Assembly (NCBI RefSeq): GCF_031679605.1
Contig: NZ_CP117522.1
Location: 1,922,001 to 1,986,000 of the forward strand
DNA from: Streptomyces luomodiensis
GTDB taxonomy: Bacteria > Actinomycetota > Actinomycetes > Streptomycetales > Streptomycetaceae
Length of the DNA stretch: 64,000 nt
Direction: 5' to 3'
Position numbers and translations under genes: made by a program. Below the pieces are notes generated by a model. The model saw only the letters and a list, made by a program, of their open reading frames with translations, was not told the origin of the DNA and made no database searches. Positions 26,646 to 35,142 of this stretch are shown one piece after another. The number at the start of each line of letters is the position of its first letter. Position 1 is the first letter of the stretch.

Positions 26646-27827
26646 ATGTACACGTCGGAGTCGCATCTGCCCGCTACCCGAGAAGATTTCGTCCTGGCCT
26701 GCCTGGAGGGGTCCGGCGAGAACGCGAGACGATGGCTGGAGGCCCTGGACGGGGTGTGCTCGGAGACGGTGGCCCGGCACGCGGCCTCCGTGGACCAGGA
26801 GCGCAGGTCCCCGGCGGAATCGCTCAAGGCGCTGCGGGACATCGGTGCCTTCGGGGTGCAGATCCCCGTATCGCACGGAGGGCTCGGCCTCGGGAACGCC
26901 ATGGCCGCCCTGGCCGTGGAACGGACGGCACGGGCGTGTGCGTCCACGGCCGCCATCCTCATGTTCCACTACCAAGTCGTGCACCGCACCGTGCGCTACG
27001 GCGACGAACTCCAGCAGAAGAGGGACCTCCCCGCGATGGCCGCCGGTGAGCGGATCGCGGCCAGCGCGTGGACCGAACCCGGCCCGTCGAAGAGCAAGTC
27101 GGATGTGAAAACGTCTCTCGAGGGCCGCGCGGACGCCCTGTTCGTCGAGGGCACCAAAACGTACTGCACCGGCCTGGACTCCGCCTCCGTGATAGACGTG
27201 CTCGTGAACGCCGCCACCGACGACGGCCACGGCCCCACCTTCGTCCGGGTGGACGCGGACCACCCGGGGGTGGGCCGGGAGATCTACCCGATGCTGGGCC
27301 TGCGCGGCACCAGTACCGGGACGGTCACCCTGTCCCGCGTCCCGGTGTCGCCGTCCGCTGTGATCGGCGGCGTGGGAGAGGCCCGGCAGCTGATGCGCGC
27401 CAACCACGAAACCCCGCTGAACCCCGCCCTGCTGGCGCTCGGCATCGCGTCGTCCGCGCTCGGCCGGGCCCTTCAGGTGGTACGGGAGCAGGCCGCCGAG
27501 CCGGCCCCGGTCCTGCTCTCCGAAAGCCGTGCGCACCGCCTGGCCGCGACGACGGTGGCCCTGGAGAGCGTCTACGCCTACGCCGCCCGTCTGGTACGCG
27601 GTATCGAGGCGGCACCGCACGACGCGTACGCGGCCTCCAGCAAGCTCAAGGTGGCGGCGACCACGGTGGCCGAGGACCTCACCAGAAGCCTCACGCATGT
27701 GGTGGGCTCCCGCGGCTTCCTCGTGGAGTACGAGCTGGAGCGCCACCTCCGCGACGCCCAGGCGACCGCGTTGATGGGGCCGGGAAACGAGTTGTGTCTG
27801 CGGCGCATCGCGGACGACCTGGTGTGA
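26646..27827 (+). CDS. acyl-CoA dehydrogenase-like flavoprotein (RiPP cluster)
   Basis: A 393-residue protein of the acyl-CoA dehydrogenase fold: N-terminal helical part with 'GVQIPVSHGGLGLGNAMAAL', a middle beta part ('SAWTEPGPSKSKSDVKTSL', 'YCTGLDSASVIDVLV') and a C-terminal 'HVVGSRGFLVEYELERHLRDAQATALMGPGNELCLR'. The ending is of the type found in secondary-metabolism dehydrogenases that act on carrier- or peptide-bound substrates rather than CoA esters. AGGAAAG precedes ATG 26646. It lies 28 bp before the DUF692 gene. A desaturating or oxidising step on the peptide, or on a small precursor, is an inference. Confidence 0.8.
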   Translation: MYTSESHLPATREDFVLACLEGSGENARRWLEALDGVCSETVARHAASVDQERRSPAESLKALRDIGAFGVQIPVSHGGLGLGNAMAALAVERTARACASTAAILMFHYQVVHRTVRYGDELQQKRDLPAMAAGERIAASAWTEPGPSKSKSDVKTSLEGRADALFVEGTKTYCTGLDSASVIDVLVNAATDDGHGPTFVRVDADHPGVGREIYPMLGLRGTSTGTVTLSRVPVSPSAVIGGVGEARQLMRANHETPLNPALLALGIASSALGRALQVVREQAAEPAPVLLSESRAHRLAATTVALESVYAYAARLVRGIEAAPHDAYAASSKLKVAATTVAEDLTRSLTHVVGSRGFLVEYELERHLRDAQATALMGPGNELCLRRIADDLV

Positions 27828-27855
27828 ACGACTGAGCAGATCTGGAGGCAAGCGC

Positions 27856-28764
27856 GTGACGGATCTCATCGAAGCCCCGGCGCGGCGGCATACCAAGCCG
27901 GACCCGATCGGGGCAGGCTTCCTCTATCACTGCGCCCCGAAATTCGCCGACCTGTACCGCGCCCTGGTGGAGTGCGGCGGCCGGATCGACATGATCGAGT
28001 ATCTGGCGACCCATTTCGGCTCGGACGTCGAATACGTGGCGGAGGTGAACCGCTCTCTGGGCGATCCGCCCTCCACGCTCCACTGCTACGAATACATGAT
28101 CGGGTGTGTGGACCGTCCCGACGAGCGGACGATCCGCAAGCTGCGGCGCATGGCCGAGCTGGCCAACTGCCAGTACATCGGCGAACACGTCGGCATGATG
28201 GGCACCGGTGAGCGGTACTCCGGCACCTTTCTCCAGCCGTTCGGCACCGACGAGCAGACCGAGCGGTTCATCGACAATCTGCGGGACCTCGAGGGTGTCC
28301 CCGGCTGTCCGCTCACCATCGAGAACCAGTCGCAGGTCTACAACCAGATCGGCCCGCGCTCCATCTGCGAGCAGGTCCGGGACATCGCCCTCGGCGCCGA
28401 TGTGGGAATCCTGCTGAGCCTGTCGAATTTCATCATCGCCGAGCGGTTCGTCTCCATGGACCGCGAACGGGAACTGGCCGCGATCCCCCTGGACCACGTG
28501 TGGCAGGTGCATCTCCCGCTGGGGCGGGCGGAGGAGCTGAACGACCCCGGGCTCGGCCTCGACTGGCGGCGGGAGGAACAGCGCTGGGCCAACAGCACCC
28601 TGGAACAGCTCTTCCGGGAGCCCTCGTTCCGGCCGGTCTCGGTGATCTTCGAGATCGAGGACGCGGGCACCCCGTCCCACGCCCGGCCGGAGGAGCTGCG
28701 TGACGCCCTGGACTGGGCGCGCGAGCTGCTCGGGGCCGGCACCGAAGTGGCGGTGGCGTCATGA
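27856..28764 (+). CDS. divergent DUF692 (MNIO) family protein
   Basis: A 302-residue TIM-barrel protein that I assign to the DUF692/multinuclear non-haem iron oxidase family. Corresponding landmarks are His76 ('TLHCY'), Glu110-His111 ('YIGEHVGMM'), Glu156-Asn157 ('LTIENQSQVY'), 'GILLSLSNFIIAE' (184-196) and His219 ('WQVHLPLG'). In typical members the fourth block is LLLDVNN; here the metal-binding Asp appears as Ser188, so iron loading may differ. MNIOs oxidatively modify peptide residues, guided by a partner protein. GTG 27856 has GGAGG 7 nt upstream, and the stop overlaps the next gene (ATGA). A relative such as a xylose isomerase-like barrel is the alternative. Confidence 0.7.
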   Translation: MTDLIEAPARRHTKPDPIGAGFLYHCAPKFADLYRALVECGGRIDMIEYLATHFGSDVEYVAEVNRSLGDPPSTLHCYEYMIGCVDRPDERTIRKLRRMAELANCQYIGEHVGMMGTGERYSGTFLQPFGTDEQTERFIDNLRDLEGVPGCPLTIENQSQVYNQIGPRSICEQVRDIALGADVGILLSLSNFIIAERFVSMDRERELAAIPLDHVWQVHLPLGRAEELNDPGLGLDWRREEQRWANSTLEQLFREPSFRPVSVIFEIEDAGTPSHARPEELRDALDWARELLGAGTEVAVAS

Positions 28765-29606
28765 GCCTGCGCGAAGTGCAGAGCTTCCTCGCGGAGTACG
28801 TACGGGACAGTGACGTCCGCCGCCGCTGCGACGGCGGCGAGCTGACTGCCGTACTCGACGGGCGGGGGCTCACGACGGAGGAGCGCGGGCTCATCGAGCA
28901 GATCGAGCTGGCCGATCTCACCAAGGTGGCGGAAACGGTCCGGCGTGAGCGGTTCGACCGGCTCAGCTCGGTCTTCGCGCTGCTCTTCGACCATCTGGCG
29001 CCCCACTGCGACGTCCCCGCGCTCTATCGCCGCTTCGACGACGAGCACCGGCACGGCTGGTGGCAACGGCGCGCGGAGATCCGCCGGTTCGAGGCGTTCG
29101 TGGTCGACTTCATCGTCGATCACCGGCTGCCGCCCTATCTGGTGGACCTGTGCCGGCTGTGCTCCGCCATCACCACGATCGCCGAGTCGCCCAAGGGACA
29201 GGCGCCCCCGCACGCCGATCCGCCCGGGGCGGTGACCGTGCGCGGGAACTACCGGGTCGTTCTGCGACAGCCCTACGAGGTGCTGTCCTTCCGGTACGAC
29301 GTGCTGCCCCTCCTCGACGCCCCGGACACCATCACCCCGGTCACCACCCCGGGTGCCCGGAGGGTCCTCGTACAGCGCATCTGGGACATGCACAAGCGTT
29401 GCCAGGTCTTCGACCTGGCGGAGGAACCGCTGATCGGCTCGATCGGCGAGGAACCGGCGAGTGTGCTGGAACTCGCGGGGCGGCTGCCGGCCTACCCCTA
29501 CGAGACGTTGTTCTCGGAGGTGGCCGAGCTGCACCGGGAAGGCATCGTGCACCTCGTCGTGCCCCCTGAGCTCGCTGGTGAGCTCACCCGCCCGGGTGGG
29601 CGTTAG
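28761..29606 (+). CDS. putative MNIO partner/recognition protein
   Basis: A 281-residue soluble protein with no certain family. Residues 1-90 are helical and start 'MSLREVQSFLAEYVRDSDVR', resembling the leader-binding or DUF2063-like partners encoded beside MNIO genes. Residues 90-170 hold 'WWQRRAEIRRFEAFVVDFIVDHRLPPYLVDLCRLCS', and the C-terminal part ends in an apparent winged-helix-like segment. It overlaps the DUF692 gene by 4 bp, which implies matched synthesis and a complex, and it is followed by the peptide gene. The role as peptide-presenting partner is inferred from position. Confidence 0.6.
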   Translation: MSLREVQSFLAEYVRDSDVRRRCDGGELTAVLDGRGLTTEERGLIEQIELADLTKVAETVRRERFDRLSSVFALLFDHLAPHCDVPALYRRFDDEHRHGWWQRRAEIRRFEAFVVDFIVDHRLPPYLVDLCRLCSAITTIAESPKGQAPPHADPPGAVTVRGNYRVVLRQPYEVLSFRYDVLPLLDAPDTITPVTTPGARRVLVQRIWDMHKRCQVFDLAEEPLIGSIGEEPASVLELAGRLPAYPYETLFSEVAELHREGIVHLVVPPELAGELTRPGGR

Positions 29607-29614
29607 CCAGTGGG

Positions 29615-29649
29615 GGTGTCCGCCGCCGCCCTCGCGGGTGACGGACACC
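29615..29649. promoter_or_regulatory. hairpin upstream of the peptide gene
   Basis: GGTGTCCG (29615-29622) and CGGACACC (29642-29649) are perfectly complementary 8-bp arms around a 19-nt loop. The hairpin falls between the partner-protein stop and the peptide ribosome-binding site. It could be a processing or partial termination signal. Confidence 0.5.
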
Positions 29650-29704
29650 GATGTTATGACCCGTCGTCAAGCGCCGGGTTGGATCTCACCAAGTGGAGGC
29701 TGTC

Positions 29705-29863
29705 ATGCAGAAGCGTCGTAGCGCCGGCCCCGGCACCATCGTCGTGAAGTTCACCGGTTCCACCGAGACCCGCGCCGTCGCCGCGGCTCCCGCCGAGGCC
29801 ACCGGGCGCGGCCGCAAGAGCGGGCCGGGCACCATCGTGGTCAAGTTCACCGGCAACGCCTGA
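29705..29863 (+). CDS. putative RiPP precursor peptide with two repeated cores
   Basis: A 52-residue peptide with GGAGG (29695-29699) 5 nt before ATG. It contains two copies of GPGTIVVKFTG, at residues 8-18 (preceded by RRSA) and 40-50 (preceded by GRGRKS), separated by an Ala/Thr/Glu-rich linker 'STETRAVAAAPAEATGRGRK', and ends in Asn-Ala. The 11 shared codons differ at five third positions, all synonymous, so the amino-acid sequence of the repeat appears to be selected. No Cys is present; Thr, Lys, Phe and the C-terminal Asn are candidate modification sites. It lies 98 bp after the partner gene and is followed by a strong hairpin. The precursor role is an inference; a small structural protein is the alternative. 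Confidence 0.72.
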   Translation: MQKRRSAGPGTIVVKFTGSTETRAVAAAPAEATGRGRKSGPGTIVVKFTGNA

Positions 29864-29932
29864 CCGGTGGTGCGCGCTCGTCGGCGGACCGCCGGGCACG
29901 TCCCTGACGGGGTGCCGGACGAGTGATGAGTC

Positions 29933-29967
29933 GAGTGGTCCGTGCCGTATATCGGCACGGGCCACTC
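29933..29967. terminator. strong hairpin after the peptide gene (terminator/attenuator)
   Basis: GAGTGGTCCGTGCCG (29933-29947) pairs with CGGCACGGGCCACTC (29953-29967): a continuous 15-bp stem with one G-U pair and the 5-nt loop TATAT. It lies 70 bp after the peptide stop and 39 bp before the next gene. Partial termination here would give more peptide mRNA than enzyme mRNA, as in many RiPP operons. Confidence 0.75.
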
Positions 29968-30005
29968 TTCCGCCCCGGCCGATCACCGAGAAGGGAGATC
30001 CGCCG

Positions 30006-30731
30006 TTGACCGCCTCCGTGCGGCGAGCAGCCGCCCCCACATCCGAGGTTCTGGAGTTGCTCCGGCGTCGGTCGAGCGTCCGGAACTTCACCGGAGAGCC
30101 TCTGGAGCCGCACATACTGGACGCCCTGCTCGACGCGGCCCTCCGGGCGCCGACCTCCTTCAACTTCCAGTCCTACTCCCTGGTGACCCTGGTCGACGAG
30201 GACCGCAGACAGGAACTCGCCGAGATCCTGGGCAAGGACTTCGTACGGCAGTGCGCCGCGTTCGTCCTCGTCTGCTGCGACCTCGCGGCCCTGCCGGAAC
30301 AGGGCGACAACTACGGGGTGCCGCTCGGCCAGTGGTCGGCGGACGCCGCCCTGTCCGCCACCATCGACGCCTCGATGGTGGGCATGTGCCTGTCGCTCGC
30401 CGCCGATTCGCTGGGGCTGGGGACCGTCATGATCGGGGCGGTGCGCCGAGCACCGGACCGGGTGGCGGAGGTGTTCGCGCTGCCTCCCGCCGTCACCCCC
30501 CTGTTCGGCGTGTGCATCGGGTGGGCCGCGACGACACCGGCCGCCCGGCCACGGCTCCGTTCCGACCTGATGATCCATCGCGAGCGCTACCGGCAGACCG
30601 GGGCCGAACGGGCCGCGCTGCCGAGCGACGCCACCCTCCGCACCCCCGCCGGGCCGGTCACGGAGCAGGACCTGCACGAGTGGCGGGCACAGGTGGTCAA
30701 GGGGCTGAGGACCTTCCGCGGACCCGGCTGA
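30006..30731 (+). CDS. nitroreductase-family FMN oxidoreductase
   Basis: A 241-residue NfsA/FRP-type nitroreductase starting with TTG, preceded by AAGGGAG at about 9 nt. The FMN-binding start 'LLRRRSSVRNFTGEPL' (about 18-33), 'ALRAPTSFNFQSYSLV' (about 45-60) and 'LGLGTVMIGAVRR' (about 138-150) are typical. Such enzymes use FMN and NAD(P)H for reductions; some in natural-product clusters oxidise azolines or peptides. There is no YcaO gene here, so an azole dehydrogenase role is unlikely. It is the first enzyme gene after the peptide and its hairpin. Confidence 0.85.
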   Translation: MTASVRRAAAPTSEVLELLRRRSSVRNFTGEPLEPHILDALLDAALRAPTSFNFQSYSLVTLVDEDRRQELAEILGKDFVRQCAAFVLVCCDLAALPEQGDNYGVPLGQWSADAALSATIDASMVGMCLSLAADSLGLGTVMIGAVRRAPDRVAEVFALPPAVTPLFGVCIGWAATTPAARPRLRSDLMIHRERYRQTGAERAALPSDATLRTPAGPVTEQDLHEWRAQVVKGLRTFRGPG

Positions 30732-30806
30732 CAGGCCCCCCGCGCCGCACCGGACCGCCCGCCGGCCGCGTCATGCCACCCCCACCCGAGACATGCGAAG
30801 GTGAAC

Positions 30807-32639
30807 ATGTGCCGCGTCTATGGATACATCAACCGTGACGTACCACCGACGCGCCTGGCGCACACGGGTGCCCTTCTGCACCACGGCGGGCCGGACGGGC
30901 GCTTCCTCGACCACGGCCCCGGCTGGGCCCTGGGGGCCACCCGGCTGGCGGTGATGGCTCCCCGGCACGGGGCGCAGCCCTACACCCTCGGTCCGATCCG
31001 GGTGGTGTTCAACGGCGAGATCTACAACCACCGGGAGTTGCGCGAGCGGCTCGCCCAGGACGGCTACCCCATCGCCGACCCCTGCGACGGCGCGGTGCTC
31101 CCCGCCCTCTACCACCGGTACGGCGCCTCCTTCGCCGACCATCTGGACGGCATGTACGCCATCGCCGTGATGGATCTGCGGGACGGGCCGCGGCTGGTGC
31201 TCGCCACCGACGACACCGGCGTCAAACCCCTCTACTACCACCGCGACCGGCACGGTGGCCTCTCCTTCGCCTCCGAGATCGCGGCCCTGCGGTATCTCTC
31301 GGGCGCGGGCGCCCGGCAGGCCCCCGACGCGCTGGACACCTTCCTGACGACGAAGACCCCGCTCGGCACCCGCTCCGTCTACCAGGACATCACGGCCCTG
31401 GAGCCCGCGCGGACGATGACGGTCGACCCGCACGGCCGGATGCGGTGGCACCGCCGCGCACCGGCCGCTCCCCCGCCCGAGCCGGGGATGAGCGGACCGG
31501 CGGCGAGCGGACCGGCGGCGGCCGGGCTGGAGCGGGCCGCCGGCGCGGTGCGCGACCTGCTCCGCACGGAGGTCCACCGGCTCGCCGTGGCGGACGTCCC
31601 GGTGGCCGCCGTCCTCAGCGGCGGCCTCGACTCCTCCCTCGTCACCGGGCTGCTCACGGAGGTGGTGGACGACCTGCACGCCTTCCACATCCGCTACCGG
31701 GGCTCCTGGCCCGCGGACGAGTCCGCCCACGCGCGCGCCGTGGCCGCGGAGCGGGGCGTCCGGCTGCACGAGGTCGAACTCGATCCCGCCCGCATACCGG
31801 ATCTGCTGCCGAAGGTCCTGCGCCACCTGGGGCAGCCGAACGCCGACCCCATCACCGTCAGCACCTACGCGCTCTTCGAGGCCGTGCGGGACGCGGGCTT
31901 CACCGTGGCGCTCACCGGCGACGCGGCGGACGAGCTGTTCGGCGGCTACGACCGGGTCACCGAGGGGGTCGCGGCCCGGGGCGACTGGGGCACGGGCTAC
32001 GTCCGCGCCCTGGCCGCCGTACCGTCCCCGCTGCGCACCCGGCTGTACCGGCCGGACTACCGGGATCTGCTGCGGGAGACCCACACGGCCGAGGAGGAGC
32101 TGCTGGAGCGGGTACGCGGCCGGGATGGTGACCGTCTTACGGCCATGACCGAGGTGGAGATCGACCTGCGGATGCCCGCGTACCACCTGCGCCGCGTCGA
32201 TCACCTGAGCATGGCCAGCGCGATCGAGGTACGGCCGCCGTTCTGCCAGCGCTCCCTCGTGGCGGCGGCGCGCCGGCTGCCGGCCCACCTGAAGGTGCAC
32301 CGGGGCCGGGGCAAACGCGTGCTGCACGCCGCCGCCCGGGGCGTGGTGCCCGAGACCGTACGGAACCGGCCCAAACAGCCCTTCACCCTGCCCATCACGG
32401 CGATGCTCGCCCCGGGCAGCGCGCTGTTCGCCCACGCACAGGAGGTGCTGGCACCGGCGGAGCTGCGGACCGGCGGAGCGCTGGACCCCGGCGGGGTCAC
32501 CGCCTTGCTGCGCCGGCAGGCCGTCGCACCCGACGCCGGCTCGGCGCTCGCCGTCTGGTCACTCATGGTCTTCGAACTCTGGCGGAGGCAGGAGAGCGAG
32601 CCCGTCGCGGTTCCGCGCCTCAGCGAGCAGGTGGCGTGA
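30807..32639 (+). CDS. glutamine-dependent asparagine synthetase (AsnB type)
   Basis: A 610-residue class II amidotransferase. ATG 30807 is chosen over GTG 30801 because it puts the catalytic Cys at residue 2 (MCRVYGY) as the N-terminal glutaminase requires; 'FNGEIYNH' and the ammonia-domain contacts follow. The synthetase domain has the PP-loop SGGLDSS (271-277) and 'TGDAADELFGGYDR'. It adenylates a carboxylate and transfers ammonia from glutamine. Unlike lasso cyclases, it keeps a full glutaminase half and has no lasso leader peptidase nearby. Within this cluster it may amidate the peptide or a small acid. It overlaps the next gene by 4 bp. Confidence 0.9.
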   Translation: MCRVYGYINRDVPPTRLAHTGALLHHGGPDGRFLDHGPGWALGATRLAVMAPRHGAQPYTLGPIRVVFNGEIYNHRELRERLAQDGYPIADPCDGAVLPALYHRYGASFADHLDGMYAIAVMDLRDGPRLVLATDDTGVKPLYYHRDRHGGLSFASEIAALRYLSGAGARQAPDALDTFLTTKTPLGTRSVYQDITALEPARTMTVDPHGRMRWHRRAPAAPPPEPGMSGPAASGPAAAGLERAAGAVRDLLRTEVHRLAVADVPVAAVLSGGLDSSLVTGLLTEVVDDLHAFHIRYRGSWPADESAHARAVAAERGVRLHEVELDPARIPDLLPKVLRHLGQPNADPITVSTYALFEAVRDAGFTVALTGDAADELFGGYDRVTEGVAARGDWGTGYVRALAAVPSPLRTRLYRPDYRDLLRETHTAEEELLERVRGRDGDRLTAMTEVEIDLRMPAYHLRRVDHLSMASAIEVRPPFCQRSLVAAARRLPAHLKVHRGRGKRVLHAAARGVVPETVRNRPKQPFTLPITAMLAPGSALFAHAQEVLAPAELRTGGALDPGGVTALLRRQAVAPDAGSALAVWSLMVFELWRRQESEPVAVPRLSEQVA

Positions 32640-33664
32640 TGCGTGCCTACATCGCCCACGCCCAGGGCAGCCCCTGCCCCACCCTGGTGCTGCCGTCGCC
32701 GATCGGCTGGCCCGGGGACGAGGAGACGCTCTCCTGGATCCTCACCGGTGTCCACCGCGCGCTGTGCGAACGCGGGGCCGCTCATGTCCTGAAGATCGCG
32801 CTGGTGGCGCCGCCGGCCGACCCCGGATGCGATCTCGCGTACCGCTTCGTCCAGGTGGTGCCGGGCGCCGTCCCCCGGTTCGAGTTCGGGGGCAGTTGCG
32901 GGCACTCGATCCTGAGTTCGGTGCTCGCGGTGAGCCAGATGGGCATGGTGCCGCGGCTCCGGCCGGGCGTACGGGTGCGGGTACGGGTCCTCACCAACGA
33001 CGACACCGTGGTGTGCGAGCCCCTGGACACCACCCCGGCCGGGGATCGCGTCACCTTCACCGTCGGTTTCCGGCGCACCGCGCCGACCCCGCTGACGGGC
33101 ACCCTGCTGCTGGGCGAGACGGTGAGCGTGCTGCGCACCGGGGGGCAGGAGATCCCCTATTCGCTCGTCTCGCTCGGCAACCCCTATGTCTTCGTCGACG
33201 CGACGGAGCTGGACATCCCCGACGAGGCAGCGCTGTTCGCGGCCGGGGCACCGCTGTTCCGGGCGCTGACCCGCATCCGCGAGCTGGTGGCGCTCCGGCT
33301 GGGCTGGGACTCCCTGTGCTTCCCCAAGGTGGCGGCCCTGCTGCCGGGCGGGGCGGGAGTTCTCGCCGCCCGCGCCGTATCGGTGCCCTCCTGGCATCCG
33401 ACGCTCGCCCTCACCGGGGCCACCTGTCTGGCGACCGCCGCCGTCCAGGTGGGTACCGTCCCGCACCGGCTGGCCGGAGTGGACGCGAGCGGGCGGCTCA
33501 CCGTCCGCACCGCCGCCGGACGTACCGAGGTCCGGGCCGCCACGGCCGCCGGCCGGCTGGTGGAGGTGAGCGTGTCGCCGAAGTCGGCCCGTCTCGTCAC
33601 CGCACTCGACCTGCCGGAAGCGGGTGCGCGCAGCCGCGCGGTGCCCGAACCGTCCAAGCCGTGA
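32636..33664 (+). CDS. PrpF/DapF-fold isomerase-like protein
   Basis: A 342-residue protein with the two-domain diaminopimelate epimerase/PrpF fold. The first-domain Cys motif is 'GGSCGHSILSSVLAVSQMG' (about 82-100); the second domain has 'SLGNPYVFVDATEL' and 'SWHPTLALTGATCLATAA' with a Cys in the matching place. The layout is closer to PrpF (2-methylaconitate isomerase) than to DapF. Such enzymes shift double bonds or epimerise at a carbon next to a carboxylate. GTG 32636 overlaps the AsnB stop; ATG 32639 is the next codon. Its substrate here is unknown. Confidence 0.75.
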   Translation: MMRAYIAHAQGSPCPTLVLPSPIGWPGDEETLSWILTGVHRALCERGAAHVLKIALVAPPADPGCDLAYRFVQVVPGAVPRFEFGGSCGHSILSSVLAVSQMGMVPRLRPGVRVRVRVLTNDDTVVCEPLDTTPAGDRVTFTVGFRRTAPTPLTGTLLLGETVSVLRTGGQEIPYSLVSLGNPYVFVDATELDIPDEAALFAAGAPLFRALTRIRELVALRLGWDSLCFPKVAALLPGGAGVLAARAVSVPSWHPTLALTGATCLATAAVQVGTVPHRLAGVDASGRLTVRTAAGRTEVRAATAAGRLVEVSVSPKSARLVTALDLPEAGARSRAVPEPSKP

Positions 33665-35142
33665 ACGGAGTCCCCGTGCGATCACCACAGCTCTACGACC
33701 TTCTCCTGCGGGGCGGCACGATCGTGACCCCGGACGGAGCCCGCCCCGCGGACGTCGCCGTACTGGACGGCCGGATCGCGGCACTCCTCCCACCGGCGGC
33801 CCCCGCGGCGGGTCCCGCGGCGAAGGCGACGCTGGACGCCACCGGACGCCATGTCCTGCCGGGGCTCATCGACTCGCATGTCCACTTCCGCACCCCCGGT
33901 CTCACCCACAAGGAAGAGTGGCGGACAGGGTCCATGGCCGCGGTGGCCGGTGGGGTCACCACCGTCATCGACATGCCCAATACGGTTCCGCCGCTGATCA
34001 CACCGGAGGACCTGGCCACCCGCCGGCGGCTGATCGAGGGGCAGAGCCTGGTGGACTACCGATGCCACGCCGGGGTCGATCCCTCGCGCGTGGCGGCGAT
34101 GCGCGACTGGGACCGGGCCGAGGCCGACTCCTTCAAGGTCTTCCTCAGCAGCCACCACACCACACCGACCGTGGTCCGCGACGTCCGCACGCTGCGGCGG
34201 ATCTTCGCCATCGCCGCGGACACCGGTGTCACCCTGCTCTTCCACGCGGAGGACGACACCGTCTTCAGCCTGCTCGACCAGCGGCAGGCGCCGCCCGTGC
34301 GGTACAGCGAGTACGAACGCCATCGGCCACGGACCGGCGGCATCGTGGCGACCGCCCAACTCATCAATCTGACGGCCGAGTTCGGCGTACGCACCCATGT
34401 GGTCCACGTGTCCACGCGGGAGGAGACCGATCTGCTGGCGGCGGCGGCGAGCGCCGGCATCCCGATCACCTTCGAGGTCACCGGACACCATCTGACGTTC
34501 GTGGACGCCGACATCCGGCGGCTCGGACCGCGGATCAGGCTCCGTCCGGCGATCCGGGACGAGGCGGACCGGGACCGGCTGTGGGAGGCGGTCCGCACGG
34601 GCGAGGCGGCGACCGTGGGCAGCGACCACTCACCGCATACGGCGCTGGAGAAGGCCCGCCCCGTCCCGGATGTGCCGCCGGGTCTGCCCGGGGTGCAGGA
34701 GCTGTTCGGCACCCTCTGGCGGGGACTGCGCAGCCGCTGGCCACAGGAGGCCACGGAGACCCTGATGGCCGTCGTCGCGGAACGCCTCGCGCTGGCTCCG
34801 GCCCGGCTGTTCGGACTCGCCGACCGGAAGGGCAGCGTCGAGGTGGGCAAGGACGCCGACCTGGTCGTCGTGGACGCCGAGGCACCGTGGACGATGACAC
34901 CCGGCCGCATCCACACCAAGAACGGCTGGTCGGCGTACGAGGGCAGCGAACTCCTCGGCGCCGTCGAGGCGACCGTCCGGCGGGGCGAGGTGGTGTACCG
35001 GCAGGACGGCTCCGGCGAGGTGTTCGGTGAACGCAACGGGAGGTGGCTGCCCGCCCGGGGCTCCGGGGCGGCGGGCACCGCCCCGGGCGGCCCTGCCGGG
35101 CGCCCCCGCCTCCATACCGCCGCGGCGCCCTCGGTGGGATGA
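33661..35142 (+). CDS. dihydroorotase-like cyclic amidohydrolase
   Basis: A 493-residue amidohydrolase of the dihydroorotase/allantoinase group. Metal ligands are visible as His73/His75 in 'GLIDSHVHFRTPG', His in 'LLFHAEDD', His in 'THVVHVSTREE' and the Asp of 'VGSDHSPHT'. The C-terminal 'NGWSAYEGSELLGAVEATVRRGEVVY' is typical. These enzymes open or close cyclic amides and ureides. Its place inside an accessory operon argues against housekeeping pyrimidine synthesis; it may form or open a ring on the product. GTG 33661 overlaps the previous stop; GTG 33676 is an alternative. The last 25 residues are low-complexity. Confidence 0.85.
   Translation: MNGVPVRSPQLYDLLLRGGTIVTPDGARPADVAVLDGRIAALLPPAAPAAGPAAKATLDATGRHVLPGLIDSHVHFRTPGLTHKEEWRTGSMAAVAGGVTTVIDMPNTVPPLITPEDLATRRRLIEGQSLVDYRCHAGVDPSRVAAMRDWDRAEADSFKVFLSSHHTTPTVVRDVRTLRRIFAIAADTGVTLLFHAEDDTVFSLLDQRQAPPVRYSEYERHRPRTGGIVATAQLINLTAEFGVRTHVVHVSTREETDLLAAAASAGIPITFEVTGHHLTFVDADIRRLGPRIRLRPAIRDEADRDRLWEAVRTGEAATVGSDHSPHTALEKARPVPDVPPGLPGVQELFGTLWRGLRSRWPQEATETLMAVVAERLALAPARLFGLADRKGSVEVGKDADLVVVDAEAPWTMTPGRIHTKNGWSAYEGSELLGAVEATVRRGEVVYRQDGSGEVFGERNGRWLPARGSGAAGTAPGGPAGRPRLHTAAAPSVG

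Noticed and set aside
30006..30731. Nitroreductase as an azole-forming dehydrogenase
   Set aside because: There is no YcaO cyclodehydratase, and the peptide has no Cys and few suitable Ser/Thr contexts.
30807..32639. Asparagine synthetase as a lasso-peptide cyclase
   Set aside because: The glutaminase half with Cys2 is complete and no lasso leader peptidase or recognition element is encoded nearby.
33661..35142. Dihydroorotase as part of housekeeping pyrimidine synthesis
   Set aside because: No pyrimidine genes flank it; it is translationally coupled to the PrpF-like and AsnB genes of an accessory operon.
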